A stretch of 64,000 nucleotides of DNA, from the NCBI GenBank assembly GCA_013420905.1, contig JAAXNY010000003.1:186001-250000 (forward strand), read 5' to 3'. Of the stretch, positions 30,138 through 43,131 are shown in pieces. A program made the translations under genes and the position numbers. Every line of letters starts with the position of its first letter. Position 1 is the stretch's first letter. Source of the stretch: Collybia mongolica (lineage: Eukaryota > Basidiomycota > Agaricomycetes > Agaricales > Clitocybaceae). The notes beneath the pieces were generated by a model, which was not told the DNA's origin, made no database searches, and saw only the letters and a list, made by a program, of their open reading frames with translations.

Positions 30138-31468
30138 GTGAGCCTGATTCGACTCGTGTGCTCGACGTGCCCAAATGTTTTCACATACGCCCCTATCACA
30201 AGATATCTGCGAAATCCACAAATCCGTCTACATCTAGTTGGCCCAGGCCCGGAAGATGATATCTCCCCACCTTCATACCGTCGCCATTATTACACCCAAA
30301 TACATTACCATACTGAACTCATGCTCAGCCTGCCCAAATCATTTCGCTCGTTTTCACGCACACACATTTCTACAGGAGAAATTTTTCGATTTTCTCCACT
30401 TCAAGTACTACATAGAAGTTGCACTTGACCTCTCAACATCCTGCGGGGGTTCTAACATCACGGAACCATCTCTTGGAATGAGACTTCCCACTCTACTTTA
30501 GTGCATTTACGGATCCTCCACCTCGACTTCATTGCATCAGCCCTTGAGGCAAGTGAACTATGCTGGCTTAAGACACTATCTCGCCTTCCTCGCCTAGAGG
30601 AACTTGGACTTTGCATTGTTCGAGGAGAACCATTCGAGGCGGTATCTCCGGATTCCTATCTCCACAGCAAGTGGAGATACAAATAATGGTCCTCAGTTGT
30701 CAAATTCTGACGCAGATCTTGAACGCCCTGCCTCCAGACCGCCTTTGGGAACTCATTCTTCAGGAAGATTTCGTTCACTTTGATGATGGGGAAATACCAT
30801 TGGACGATGCTGGACCCTTCCTGGATTAGACGCAGCGTTTCGCTATTGTGGCCCGCCAATCCCTCTTTACATCCATTATGCTGGTTCCTTTGGGTTTATG
30901 AGACAAAGACGCCCTCCGGAGGGAATACAGGAATGTTAAACTTATGGACGACGTGAATCCTTTATTCTCATTTAAGGGCTTGGAGTCCGTCAATTTCGGT
31001 GGCATAGTGGGCATGGCGCTCTCCGACGATGATCTTCTGAAGTTCGCAAAAACCTGACTAAAGCTAGAATACTTCGACCTGGGCCCTGGCGTCAGGTCTG
31101 AGAAGCCGGGCTTCATTGGGCTTCAACAAATCGCTCTTACATATTCAAACCTCGGACAGCTTGGGCTTTTGATTGACACAACGAAAGAAGTTGCTTCAAT
31201 GGAGACTCCTCTCCCTACAATCCATCCATTGATATGTTACAATATGTACGACTCGTCTCTCAAGGCTCCAGAATGGCTTGCTCAGCGGCCGGAAGCCCTC
31301 TTCCTCAGGCTGAGAAGGATTTTATCGTCAGGTCAAGTTTACAAGAAAGAGATAAAATATTATGGACCTCCTGCGATAATGGGTAGTCAAGGAGTACTAG
31401 ACTTTTCTTCCTATCACGCTCTACCTGATGAGCTTGTTTCATTTATTCGTAAATACTGTCTAACCTGA
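30138..31468 (+). pseudogene. Decayed F-box/LRR-type gene
   Basis: Successive plus-strand fragments in shifting frames read as an agaricomycete LRR-type protein: LRILHLDFIASALEASELCWLKTLSRLPRLEELGL (30510-30620), LTQILNALPPDRLWELIL (30710-30765), FKGLESVNFGGIVGMALSDDDLLKFAKT, then a TGA at 31055-31057, then LKLEYFDLGPGVRSEKPGF and IALTYSNLGQLGLLID to the end at 31468 (SFIRKYCLT). At least one in-frame stop before 30830 and one at 31055, plus frame changes without splice signals, mark it as broken. The N-terminal F-box is not recognisable. It is a third member of this protein class in the window. Confidence 0.65.
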
Positions 31469-31740
31469 CCGTTTCGCACTCTTTCTATTATGTTGTCTCT
31501 CACGTATCAGTGTTGCACTTGCACTTTCCTCTGGAGGTAGACAAAGATCCAAAACAGTCGGACTGGTTAAACATTGACACAGAAATCCATAAGAATACAT
31601 TATACAACACATTGCCTCGACGGGCTATTATAACAATGAAAAATTCTTCTTATTTCTTTCCCTCTCTTCTTCCATTCCATAAAGACACACATAATAAACG
31701 AGAAGCCGACAAAGCTCCCAAAGCACGCATCCAGTGCGGC

Positions 31741-34489
31741 TCAAGAGCTCTCTGCAACCCTCTTCTTAATGACGTCTACCACACCAGGTTCTGCGACGGT
31801 GCTGAGATCACCAAGCTGGTCGCCCTCGCCTGCAACAATCTTTCGCATGATGCGGCGCATGATCTAGGGGGAAGACAGCGTAAGTTAACATCCACCAGTC
31901 AACAAATGGAAATTAAAGTAAAGGCACCTTTCCGGAACGTGTCTTGGGCAGATCGCTGACAATAAAGATCTTCTTTGGGGCTGCGAACGGTCCGATAACC
32001 TTGCGGACTTGAAGGACGAGCTCTTTGACAAGACCTGTCTCGTTGTTGGGGTCATATGCAAATTCACTGCCAGTGATAGAGTTGGCCCTCCTGCGGTGGA
32101 TGGGAGATGTGATGAAGCTACTCACGGTTTGAGAGTAACGAAAGCGAACACAGCTTGTCCAGTGAGCTCGTCGGCGGTGCCGATGACTGTTTGTACAGGA
32201 ACATGAGATATGGCCGGCAAAAGAAATACGACATGACACACCAGCAGTCTCAGCAACACCCTTGTGCATGATCAACGCAGACTCGATCTCGGCGGTCGAT
32301 AGACGATGTCCCGATACGTTGATGACATCTGTACGACGGGAGTGAGCAAATGGTTGACGCAGGCGAAAAGTAGCTGAAGAAATACGCACCATCAATTCTT
32401 CCCTTGATCCAGATGTACCCATGCTCGTCACGGGCGGCACCGTCACCTGTGTAAAACAGGCCTGGGTATGGCTTCATGTAGGTCTCGAGATAACGCTTGT
32501 GGTCCTGGTAGATGGTACGTGCGACAGAGGGCCATGGGTGCTTGAGGGCAAGACCACCTTCAACATTGTTGCCCTTGAGTTCCTGGGACATGGGGGGGAA
32601 AGTAGTGGTTTAGTTTAGGTTATAAACGTGCAAGAACTGCAGGCTCGGCCACCGAGGGCGCAACAGAAGTTTACTCACAACGCCAGTAACGGGATCCAAA
32701 ACAGCGGGCTCGATGCCGAAGAAGGGTACGGTTGCGGAACCGGGCTTGGTCTGAATGGCACCGGGGAATGGCGTTACGACGATACTGCCAGTCTCGGTTT
32801 GCCTGTTGAAATCGGTAAGAATCTACACGATATCATAGGTAATACACCCGTCACTCACCAGAAAGTATCAACGATAGCACATTCGCGTCTGCCGACGTGC
32901 TCGTTATACCAATTCCAAGCTTCGGGATTAATGGGCTCGCCAACACTACCAAGGACACGGAGGGTGGAGAGGTCGTGTCCTGTGACGTGGTGCTCTCCGA
33001 GTCTCCGCAAGAGCCTAGAAATGAGGATGTGAATATTTGCTCGAGCGGGTAATCAGAAGCCAGGGTCGTGGGGAGAGCCGGGAGGCGGTTTGACGAAGGA
33101 TGAAGGTGAAGAAATACTGACCGGATGGCAGTTGGGGCGCTGTAGAACTGGGTAATTTTGTGTTTCGCAACAGTCTCCCAGTAACGGGAGGGGGTGGGGT
33201 ATACGGGGGTGGACTCGAAGACGGTGGTGGTCACGCCGTTGAGAAGAGGGCCATAGATAATGTAACTACGGGATCAAAGTAAGATTGTACCTAAAATCGA
33301 ATAACCTGAAGGGCTCACGTGTGTCCTGTAATCCAACCAATATCGGCCATGCAGGCGAAGCGATCGTCGGGGTGGACATCGAAGACGTATTTAACTGTGA
33401 GAGCTGCGCAGAGGAGGTATCCGCCAGTGGTGTGAACGACACCTTTAGGCTTGCCTGTGGAGCCGGATGTCTGCAGGCGTGATGATAAGTATGGTTTACG
33501 AAAGGTAAACCACCTGAGACTTACATAAAGGATAAAAAGTGGGTCCTCGCTGGCCATGACCTCGGGTGGGCAGTAGTTCGGTACCCGTGCGGTCTCCTCA
33601 TGCCACCACTGGTCCCTGCCCTCGGTCCACTTGACCTCATTCCCTGTCCTCTTCAGCACAAGGACCTTCTCCACCAGCGGGCACTCCGTAAGAGCGGCAT
33701 CTACGATGGCCTTTGTCGCAATACTCTTCCCTCCTCGCCGTCCCTCGTCGCTAGTAATGAGAACACGCGATTTGCAATCCTGCACACGATCACGCAGAGA
33801 TTCGGCGGAGAAACCGGCGAAGACAACCGAGTGGATGGCACCAATGCGGGCGCAGGCGAGGAAGGCAGCGACAGACTGCCACGTCATGGGAAGATAGATG
33901 GAGACAGTATCGCCCTTTTTGATGCCATAGTCTTTCAGAACGTTGGCGATACTGCAGACTTCGCGCAGGAGCTCGGCGTAAGTGACGAGTCTACCATCGC
34001 CTGGTTCGTCAGCCTCGTAGATAATGGCAGGCTGTGAGAGGAAATATGTTCGGAAGCGACAAGGAAGAGAAGGAATTTTCATTGATCAGAGTAGATCAGT
34101 GATTAGGTTACAGGTCAAGCTTACCTTGTCGGGATGCTTGAATGCCCAGCGATCGACACAGTTGTACGATGCATTAAGACCGCCCTCTGGGAACCACACA
34201 ATGTCACCCGTTTCAAATCCGCCAGCGCGCACTGTTTGGAAGGGGCGGTCCCAGTACAAGGTATCCCGAGCCATCTAATCATCCAGGTCAGTATTTCGCG
34301 GTGCACAACGATTTAACTTATTCAACACACCTTGGCCCACCACGCATCACTCTCATGTCCGATAGTCTCCGCATGTGCTTTGCGGTAATCATCGATGTGA
34401 GGCCCAATATGAGGAACCTTTCCCATGTTTGTCATGCGTGGGGCGACAGGATGCATCGGTATCGGCGCTGGAGTCTCATTCTCTGCCAT
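31741..34489 (-). CDS. Acetyl-CoA synthetase (AMP-forming)
   Basis: Multi-exon gene from the ATG at 34489-34487 ([11 protein letters not shown]) to TGA at 31743-31741. It makes acetyl-CoA from acetate, ATP and CoA through acetyl-AMP; needed for growth on acetate or ethanol and for histone acetylation. Motifs in order: N-terminal WYCPPF-like region with [36 protein letters not shown] loop [47 protein letters not shown] (the Trp codon is split by an intron; this Trp limits the pocket to acetate), [30 protein letters not shown] (adenylate motif and hinge Asp), and C-terminal [15 protein letters not shown] with the catalytic, acetylatable Lys. Length is about 650 residues, normal for ACS. Cytosolic or nuclear; no targeting signal seen. 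High confidence. Confidence 0.95.
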
Positions 34490-34555
34490 AGTGGTCGATT
34501 CTTCGACTTTGTGGTGGTGGATGGGTGTTGATTGTTGCTGATCACTCGAGATCAG

Positions 34556-34562
34556 TATATAT
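34556..34562 (-). promoter_or_regulatory. Possible TATA box of acetyl-CoA synthetase gene
   Basis: TATATAC-type AT run about 67-73 bp upstream of the start codon, in otherwise mixed sequence. Position fits; not tested. Confidence 0.35.
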
Positions 34563-37500
34563 GATGCGAGAGGCGGGAAGAAGCCAACAGAGCGTAGGAA
34601 TAAAAAACCCTTCTGGACATGGTTCTTAAGATAAAACTGATTTGGCGCCACGAATAGGGGTTAGGACCTTATGGGGGAGGTCGACCCTTATGGGGATAAG
34701 CGTTCGACCACGCGATCGCGACTGGGCTGTGCGTGCGTCGAGTGGGGTGGTGCCGGAGCGGGGAATTCATTTTGATCTCTTTGCTCTAATTCAATGGGCC
34801 CTAACTGATGTGCCATGTCCCTACCATAACCGCGCCCATTGAGTTTCATCACACGGCATCTACCTATACTAGCCTGGATCTTGGTTCCTACACTGCGGGG
34901 GAAACGCGGGCTCGGAGGGCCGACGGAGTTGTTTGTTGAACAAAGCCAGGTAAGCGCTGCACGATAGGACAGGCGCCGACATTGCGGGAGCATATGATGA
35001 TGTGGAGCGGAACAAAAGAGGAAATAAAGCCAGTGCGGGGGATTAACTTACCCTATCGTACGTCTGCCAAGTAATCTAGGGCAACGTTGGTCAAGATGGC
35101 TCCAATACCCCACATTGCAACCCGTTTTTCCCCACAACATTACCACCAAGGTCGAGGAAAGCTAGCCAGACTTCGTTCCAACTCAAGTCCCGTGGTGTTA
35201 CGAAGATATTGGAAATTATGGCTGAAACGTCTCCGTTTCGGAACAGCGATGAGACGCTAACGACCAGGTCCCATTCTGCTCTGAGATGAAGATCAGGTAC
35301 AGGCCTCGTACGCGTGGCTCCTTCGTTTTCCCTGTTTTTCACTCCTATCACTATGCACCTTTCAAATCCGATTCGGGATTCTATGCACGGAGGACCTCTT
35401 CCCACTCCCGGAACGGGTGAGCAGCGGTCGGGACGCCGACCGATCGATCATGAATCTCTCTCAACCATGTGTTGAATGTGCCATCGTTGGAAGCTTGGGA
35501 CGCACATAAGACTGTACATGTTTTGTACGAAGGGCGTCGTAGGCAACGAGTCGAAGATACACTCGAAGAAGAGATATGACGAATCCAATAAAATGGGAGT
35601 TTACTGTCACAGGACGCAGATCTTGTTGCGGTGTGGTCAAATATAAGATGTCGGGCCGCCAAAAAACGTGGTAGATCCCGCCGTTTCACGTTGGCATCCC
35701 AGAAATATGCCTAATACGTGCCAGAGATACGCGGAAAGTGCTCGCAATAACGCCAATTCCTGCGGAGCCGACTGTGTCCCTTGGATATGAGTGGATTTCA
35801 TGCGGTCGTAACGCCTGCCAGAAGTATATAACAAACAACCTGGCTTAGCACCGCAGATGTCCATTAACACCGATGGTTAAGGCTATTTTTGACTCCGCTT
35901 AAGCCTTCCGCTCCCATAGAGTATCGACGGGCTATTGCTAAGCCTGGTCGGCATAGAGACATCGGTACATTATGCCGACCTATAACGGAGACGACCCCGA
36001 AATAACAAGAAAAGCATGGGATCCATAATGGTATCGAAGATGCGTTCATGGGTACGTGAGAGGTTGGTGAATCGCGGTAGCCAAGGTTTCTGGGCAGTGC
36101 TGGGATAATCCCGAGTAGAGCCCATAGGTTTATGGTAGAGGAGGTCCTATGGATTGCATGGCGAACGCGCTGCTCATAGTTCTGCTTGGCTGTGAGCTGT
36201 TTTACTCCCTGGACATTTGATGATATCCTTCGGAAGTCGGTGTGAAAATGATCGTAGAGCTATGTGGCGTGGAAGGAAACAGAGAGATGTGAAAAGAATA
36301 ATTGGCCGTACTGGACGTCGACGTACAATATTGGGGCTTTGGCGCTCGAGGTATGCGATGCGTCGTAAATATTTGACGCCACGGAGAGAACTCGATATTG
36401 TTCCACTTGGAAGTACACAGTACGATGTACTCAGTCTAAGGGCGATGCCGAGAAAAGCCAGACGTCCACATAACATGCAAAAGCATAGATATGGGTACAA
36501 AGCGTGGGGCTAGGGGAACCGGTATCACGGTGCGAGCACCGGACCACGACCACGTGCTGCAGAAGTCGCCTAGCAATTATTTATTCGTCCAAGATGTTGG
36601 ACGATAAGACCCTCATGTAGTGGGTGGGTAGTCATGAGATATTGTTTTCTCAGGCGTGGTGGTGGGGTAGTAGGTGGTAGTGTGCATATATGCGTGGCAT
36701 CTTAAGTACATTGCGCCGACAACCTTGCATTCTTGTCGAAATCAACTAATAGCCGATGGATAAACTTTTCTATTGAGGGCCGAGCGGGTGGTTAGGGCCC
36801 AGAGGCGCGCATTAGTATATTCGGACTCACCTAACAAATGCCTAAATTGAACATCCAATCCATAGAATTCGGACATAAACCCATCCAGCTCAAAATCCGC
36901 GTCTGGGGCTACTACAGTCCTATTTAAAAGGATTTAGACACGAGATAGCCGAGAGGCAAGCGTGCACTGGCTGATCTCATGACCACCCCACGCAACATTC
37001 CAGCTTCGACATGATTCAGCGCATGAAGAGATCTGTAGGTAGGATTTCTGTTGAGGATGCTAGATATGATAGCTTCTACGCGTATTGCTGGCAGCTTGGA
37101 GCTGCTTTCGATCACCCAGAAGCCATAACTGTCTGTCGAGAACTCGTTGGATTGGTTTATTGTCCAGGCGCTTCAATTTCAGATGCTCTTAGTTACAGTT
37201 TGGAACAGTGGTAGACCGGGGAGCCCAGGTTCTGGTAGTATTTGCCTGTAAAAAGAATTCGCATATTGGGCCCGCCGCCAACAATGCTTTTTTCTTTATC
37301 TATACACCCAGGACGAGTCAGTTGTAATCAAGGGTCCACGAAAGACATACCCTTGAATCGTATTTTATAAAAATTTTACTCCTCTCAGAGAATTATGATT
37401 TGAATTAGTAAATATTGAGGGACATGGTTGGTTGAGCAGAACGCGAGAGTGTGGCTGTGCAAATAGGTTTTGCCACCGTACCACGACCTGTCTTGTATTG

Positions 37501-37616
37501 CCACCTTGTATCACGACTTTTTGACATTGACTACGTCGTATTGTCGTTGAGCAGCAAAGTGAGAAATTTCGGAATCATTTACAGCAACAGACTTGAATAG
37601 CACTAGTTCTTGCTCA
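34563..37616. other. 3 kb without a supported gene
   Basis: ORFs of 60-110 residues occur on both strands (for example 36174-36500 minus, 37011-37214 plus) but none shows a known domain, and I could not join them by splice sites. The stretch may hold a decayed gene or a long intergenic region between divergent ACS and DUF2461 genes. Confidence 0.35.
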
Positions 37617-39759
37617 ATGGCTTCCGTGACGCGCTCTGCAAGTTCAAAGGCCAAACCTCAGTCTAAACGCAAAACCCCAAAGAAGGTCGCACGAAAGCCA
37701 CCAGCAAGGCCGTCTGACAATGAAGACAACGTGGGAATTGAAGATGGCCCACGCAAAAGGAAATTGGACAAGAAGTATGACAGTGACGCGTTAGATGACG
37801 ATTCCGAGGAGGAAAACGCTGGCAAGCAGAAAGCCACAACATCAACTTCCAAGAAGGGTGCAATTGCGAAAGCGACACCTGCTAAGAATGTGCGACGGAA
37901 GTCTGATCAGGGCGAACCTCAAAGAAAGGGTAAAGGTACGCTCGTCTCCTATCTTGTTGAACAGTCATTCCTACGGATATACCCTAGACAAGCCATCCCA
38001 ACGCACTCAAAATGCGAAATCCAAGGGCAGAAGCACCGCTACGACATCTCGAACACAGGTAGCGTTGCATGACGATGAAAGCTCTTATGACGAAAAAGGA
38101 GGTGAGGACGATGAGGATGAAGATGTACAAGAATACGACAGCGACGCTCTCGACGACTCCGATACAAACCCCAGAAAGAAACGCAAGCGACCAGCGTCCA
38201 CTGTGAAGTCAAGGTCAAGCCCTAACAAAGGCTCGGTATCTCCTCAAAAACGGCAACGGAAGAATCAAGGCGAAGACGAAGATGAGGATGAAGGGCTTGG
38301 TCTTAAAGAGGGGCAGGAAATCGTCGGTGTCGTGGTGCAGGCTCCCAAAACAGGCCGAGGTACGTGCCTAATATCTACGAATTCTGGTCCATATGGCAAC
38401 TTCCCTTCCCAACAGTTCCACCTGGGCGTATATCACAAAACACGCTCGATTTCCTCGCAAAGCTCAAGGACCCAAAATGTAACGATCGAGAATGGTTGGT
38501 CTCTATCCTATATTCACTCAGCATCAAGTAATGAGGTATTTCTAGGTTTAAACTCCATGGTATGCTCTTCCGAAGGAACAATATAACGAAAGTAACGGAA
38601 ACAACAGAACCCGTATACCGCCTTGCGGAGCAAGAATGGAAGGATTTTATAGACGCGCTGACCACACGGCTCACGGAAGTCGACACTCAGGTCCCTCCTC
38701 TTCCACCAAAGGACGTGATTCATAGGATTTATCGCGACGTAAGCAGTCCTAACCCTGACACAACGCGATCCTGATGAATACATTTGCTACAGGTTCGCTT
38801 TAGCAATGACAAGACGCCTTACAAGAAGGGCTTGTCCGCAAGTTACTCTCGAAGTGGGCGGAAGGGCATCTTCGCAGGCTGTGCGTGTCTCTGTTCGTTC
38901 CCTGTTTCTCATAGACCAACTAAAACGTCGCTCTGTCTCACAGATCATATGTCAGTCTCCGCCACTCTCCTCCTCTACTGTTGCTAATGTTTTGTCGTGC
39001 GATCCTCCAACAGCGCAGGCACGTCTCCATCCCATGTACTCGCCTCTCTCGCTTAACGCTCCTTAACAGTGAAACCAGGAGAAAGCATCATCGCAGCCGG
39101 TTCCTGGTGTCCCGGTCGGAACGAACTCGCAACAATCAGGTAAACCTCACCCTTCTTTTTACAACTATCAGCGGCTCAACTAGTCCCCAGGGCGAATATT
39201 CAGCGCAACTCGCAGCGCCTGCGAAGTATCATTTCCGACCCCGAATTCGTGCGCTTCTTTGGCGAGCCACGACCATGCAAAGATGGGGGCCGACAGAACA
39301 TATTTGGGATGGAGGATGAGCTGAAAGTGGCGCCAAAGGGTGTGGATAAGGGGCACAAGTACGCATTGCCCTTTTTTTCGCTGGTTGAGTGAGCGCTGAT
39401 GAAGGTGATGTATGTGCAGGGATATCGATTTGCTGAAATGCCGGTCGTTCGCGGTGGTGCATAGGTGCGTTGGCTGAGTGCTGCCCATGGCCTCGATAGG
39501 AATGCTGACGGTATCAATTTGGGCTTAGGTTCACGGATTCAGAAGTGTTGGATCCAAGCTTTGTGGAGATGGTGGTAGAGGTGGTGTGTTTGATGAGACC
39601 CCTTGTGCATTGGTAAGTCTTCACTAGTGGTGCGATGGGCAACAAAACTAATGTGTTGATTATCATAGTTTGAACGATATGATGACCGTCACACGTGGAG
39701 ATGATGATAGTGACGAGGACGATGCTGAGGAGGATGAGAGGGCTAGTGTGGAAGTTTAA
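37617..39759 (+). CDS. DUF2461 family protein with charged N-terminal extension
   Basis: Starts at ATG 37617 (MASVTRSASSKAK); exon 1 ends at 37935 (GT donor). The first ~190 residues are highly charged and likely disordered and nuclear: Lys/Arg stretches (KPQSKRKTPKKVARKPP, PRKKRKRP) alternate with acidic ones, and the phrase YDSDALDD occurs twice. After the intron ending at about 38416 the DUF2461 domain begins: LDFLAKLKDPKCNDREW, then (after an exon change) EPVYRLAEQEWKDFIDALT, IYRDVRFSNDKTPYKK, GYHISVKPGESIIAAGSW-like segment, and ends FVEMVVEVVCLMRPLVHCL followed by an acidic tail. The D-V-R-F-x-x-D-K-T-P-Y-K motif is diagnostic of the family (TIGR02453). Molecular function of the domain is unknown. 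The 38.9-39.2 kb exons are small and less certain. Confidence 0.8.
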
Positions 39760-41697
39760 GATAAATAATCCTTCGTCAGTTTTGGATATTTTTCTAGTCT
39801 ATTTTCCTTTTCATTAAAGTAGCTCGTGGTCGATGAATACATAGGAACATCGAACAATCTCAGCTAACATGCGTCCAGCTGTTAAGACATGATTAGTTCA
39901 GATTGGAACGCTGTGTATGCGTACAACTGTCCGCCTTGACATTGCGTTTTGTATGGCGTTTATATGGAATCATTGTTCTTGTGCTGTTCTTAAACGAGTC
40001 TTCTCATCACGACAGTTTGCATTGCTGCTCTCCGAGCACAGATGCATATCACGTATGACCTCCCAGGGCTGTGAATGTTGTCAGCGAGGGACCATTTGGT
40101 TTAGTGTTCTCAGAACTTCCGCTGGGAATGTACGCAGCCCTATCTCTCCTAATCCCTCATCGATGATTTTGGTTTAGATACTTTCATTGTCAATTGGAGA
40201 AACCCTATCATTCAATACTAAAAGCCTGTGCGCGACTGAAACTGGTTAGCTCGACAGCTGGCTACTGTATTAACGTCATGAATACAAGGTCACATCATTT
40301 GGTTTGTCGATCTGTCATCTCCGCGAATGACATCTGGACACAAGTCGGCCCTGACGTGATGGGCTATAGGTCGTTCAGTCATCAAAGACACGTGATATGG
40401 AAGGTGCAGACGATCTCTACCAGCATTGCTTTGATCGGCTTTACTCAACCCAACGATGTTCTTTCGCACCCTTGCTCTGTGCACGCGCAGTATGTCGACA
40501 AAGTACATTTGCACATGAAGCTGAAGAAATATCGAAATCAGGCGACTACCCAGGCCTCCACCTCCCTACCAACTCTAACCTATCCACTACCTCTTGCTAA
40601 TGCGTAAAGATATCTGCCTCGTTTGCCATACGTCTCCCCAAGCGCAAGGAGTATCAGTTCTGCTGACACCAACACAGCGGCGAAAAAGGCACCTCAACTC
40701 ATCAGAGTTCCCCAGAGACTTTAAGTCTACACCAATAATGAGTAAAACTCTCATTCCTATAATTTCTTGAATCTTTTTTTCCTTAGTTAAGACAAAGTTT
40801 GCGAGGAATTGGGGAGACAAAAGGTACAAACTCCCCCCTATTGCGAAGATCTGCCTCATCACCTAGAATCCTAGCCAGCGGTTGTCGTTTGAGAAGCATT
40901 GGTACACCAGCACGATCGGGGCCGTTTTCTTGTACACACTTTTCGCAGGGAGAAAGTGTACCAGATGCGCAAGATCAAACTGGCAGAGATCACAATTCCC
41001 TGTTCGGAGAAACGTGCTTGCACTCCCAGACCTGAACGCCCTTCTAACAAGTATATCACAGCGGTTGGGCATATCACAGTGCTTTCCAACATACGAAAGG
41101 CCTTAAATAGGTCTCACACCTCGTGACCAGAACCGTTCTTGGACGTACTCAGACGCTATCTGAAGAAGACCACAGCAGGACGACAGCAGACAAAGGGTAC
41201 GACTTGGTATATCTATCTTTGCTATTACTGGTTTTATAATCATAACAGAGCCGTATAGGTGAAGGTGAAGACCGGCATATACAGTTCACAGTAAGGATGC
41301 TGTGCATCCTGCCTATCTCACCATGGTTGCGAGTTCGACCTAGCCCATCATCTGTTTTTTTCTTACAATGTTCTGCATAGTGGACCCGTTTCCCCTGACA
41401 AGATATCTCCGTGTCTGGTCGAAATTTAAAAGGAATAGATAGGAATTGGCCTTTTATTGCTTGATCCCAACTTAAGTCACTATTAAAGCGAACCATATGT
41501 AACATATAAAGACTGATAAATGCCATATCTTGCCGAGTTCGTGTATGCGTAGCCTGTGCCAACGGTTTGGGGTCGGGGACGAACTCAATGAGTGGCCCCT
41601 TTGTTCGTCAGATGATTAAATAACTTTTACTTTGCAGGTTCACTGTATGAATCCTACGACAGTATTGTAGTAAGGTTATGAATGGAATTTTTATACT
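39760..41697. other. Intergenic, no supported gene
   Basis: Two ORFs of 137 residues (40194-40607 plus; 41149-41562 minus) lack known motifs and splice context. Probably non-coding or remnant. Confidence 0.35.
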
Positions 41698-43131
41698 CTA
41701 GAATAATAATGTGGCGAGACGTTTCCAGGATAATATCTTCCTTACACGTACAGTCCAACCCCTCCCACCCAGCTCACCTGGCGGAAATTGATTCCGATAT
41801 GTTTCATCCCATACCACGTCGTCGTTGATTGTAACCCTTAGGCCATCGTGAGCTGGTCTTATCCATATTGGATCTCCCTTTTCGAGGTAAAAGCCCTTCG
41901 TGTGGAGAGCAGCCATCTCCGTTTGGTCCTTTTGCGCGCCACCAACAATCTCTCCCATAGAGACATACTCTTCATGCGTGGCTGCGTGACAAAAGCCCGT
42001 CAGGTACGTCCTCACCGCGCCGATCTTCCGCGCCGAGGCAACGGATTGTGCCAGGTGGAAATGAGAAGTATGAGGTTCTAACTGTAGGCAGTCCAGAACG
42101 CAAACAGGGACGTAGCTTGGGGACTTTGGAGATATTATGTCCCAAGATTCCTCTGGAATGAACGATGCATCTGAGATGTAAACAAGTTGGTCATCAATCT
42201 TGTATCCAAAGCTCAGAAAAATCTCGCGTTGCTCAGGTACATTGCAATTAGAGGGCACTTCATCGAATAGTGAAAAAGACGATGAGGTTTGAAGGTGATC
42301 TTGCGGAGGGTTTGAAGAATGAAAGCCGTGATGGACTATTTATTCGTTAGTTAGTACTAGTACTTTATTATAGTGTAGACTTTACCGGAGAATGGTGTGA
42401 CATATATTCCTGTGTTGTTAATCTCGAAGGGGACTTGGTTACTTATGATATGCCATTTGAACTCTGGGACCTGTGGGCCGAATGCTCTTGAACAAATAAA
42501 TCAAATATGGAACGGACGACGTACATCTCCTCCACCGCTAGCATGTTCCTTCGACACCAAGTATGGAAATGAAGTTTTGACTGCATCGAATGTTTCTTGC
42601 GACAAGTATATATCAACGTGGGGTTGAATCAATCCGTATAACGTCCATGCTACAGTTGGTCAGATTGCGAGATGAGTCAGGGCATTGTGGAAGTTACTGA
42701 CATCGAAGATCGTCTAGTCCGTTCAATGCTTTTACAAAGTTAATTGATGCCAATAACATGAACGGAACCAACCACTACCGTCAGCATGAGCATGAGTAAT
42801 GAGGATCGCATCGATTTCTCTCATCCCGTATTTGGGAAACCATTCAAGAGCGGACGCCTGAAAAGTTTTTCCGACATCAATTACGACGGTTCTGGTAGAA
42901 AAAATTTTCAGCAAAAAATGGTGGGGGATTTGGAGCTTGAACATACGCCTTTTTCCCTTGTTTAGTATCCACTCGCACGACAGCTGATGTATTTCTCCTG
43001 ATGTTACGTTTCCCTTCTGGAGTTAATGCAGAAAGGCATGTCCTACACGCATCTCTTTCTGGTGGTGCTGTGATGCAATCGATGTACGGTAGGCCTGCGG
43101 AAGATCCTGTGCCAAGAAATATGAGTTCCAT
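41698..43131 (-). CDS. Metallo-beta-lactamase fold hydrolase, PhnP-like
   Basis: Minus-strand gene of several exons from ATG 43131-43129 (MELIFLGTGSSAGLPYIDC). The start matches the PhnP-type MBL family (L-G-T-G-x-x-x-G-x-P), with a Cys-rich insert DACRTCLSAL. The metal motif is T-H-A-H-A-D, continuing over an intron into ALNGLDDLRSW, which is the H-x-H-x-D-A-x-x-G-L-D-D-L-R signature. Further ligands are likely in VHHGFHS (about 42310) and ISDASFIPEES (about 42165), and the last exon has HFHLAQSV and GFCHAATHEEYV. The last exon, 41698 to about 42290, is uninterrupted and ends at TAG-type stop near 41698. Family members hydrolyse cyclic phosphodiesters; the fungal substrate is not known. Likely cytosolic. 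Confidence 0.85.
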
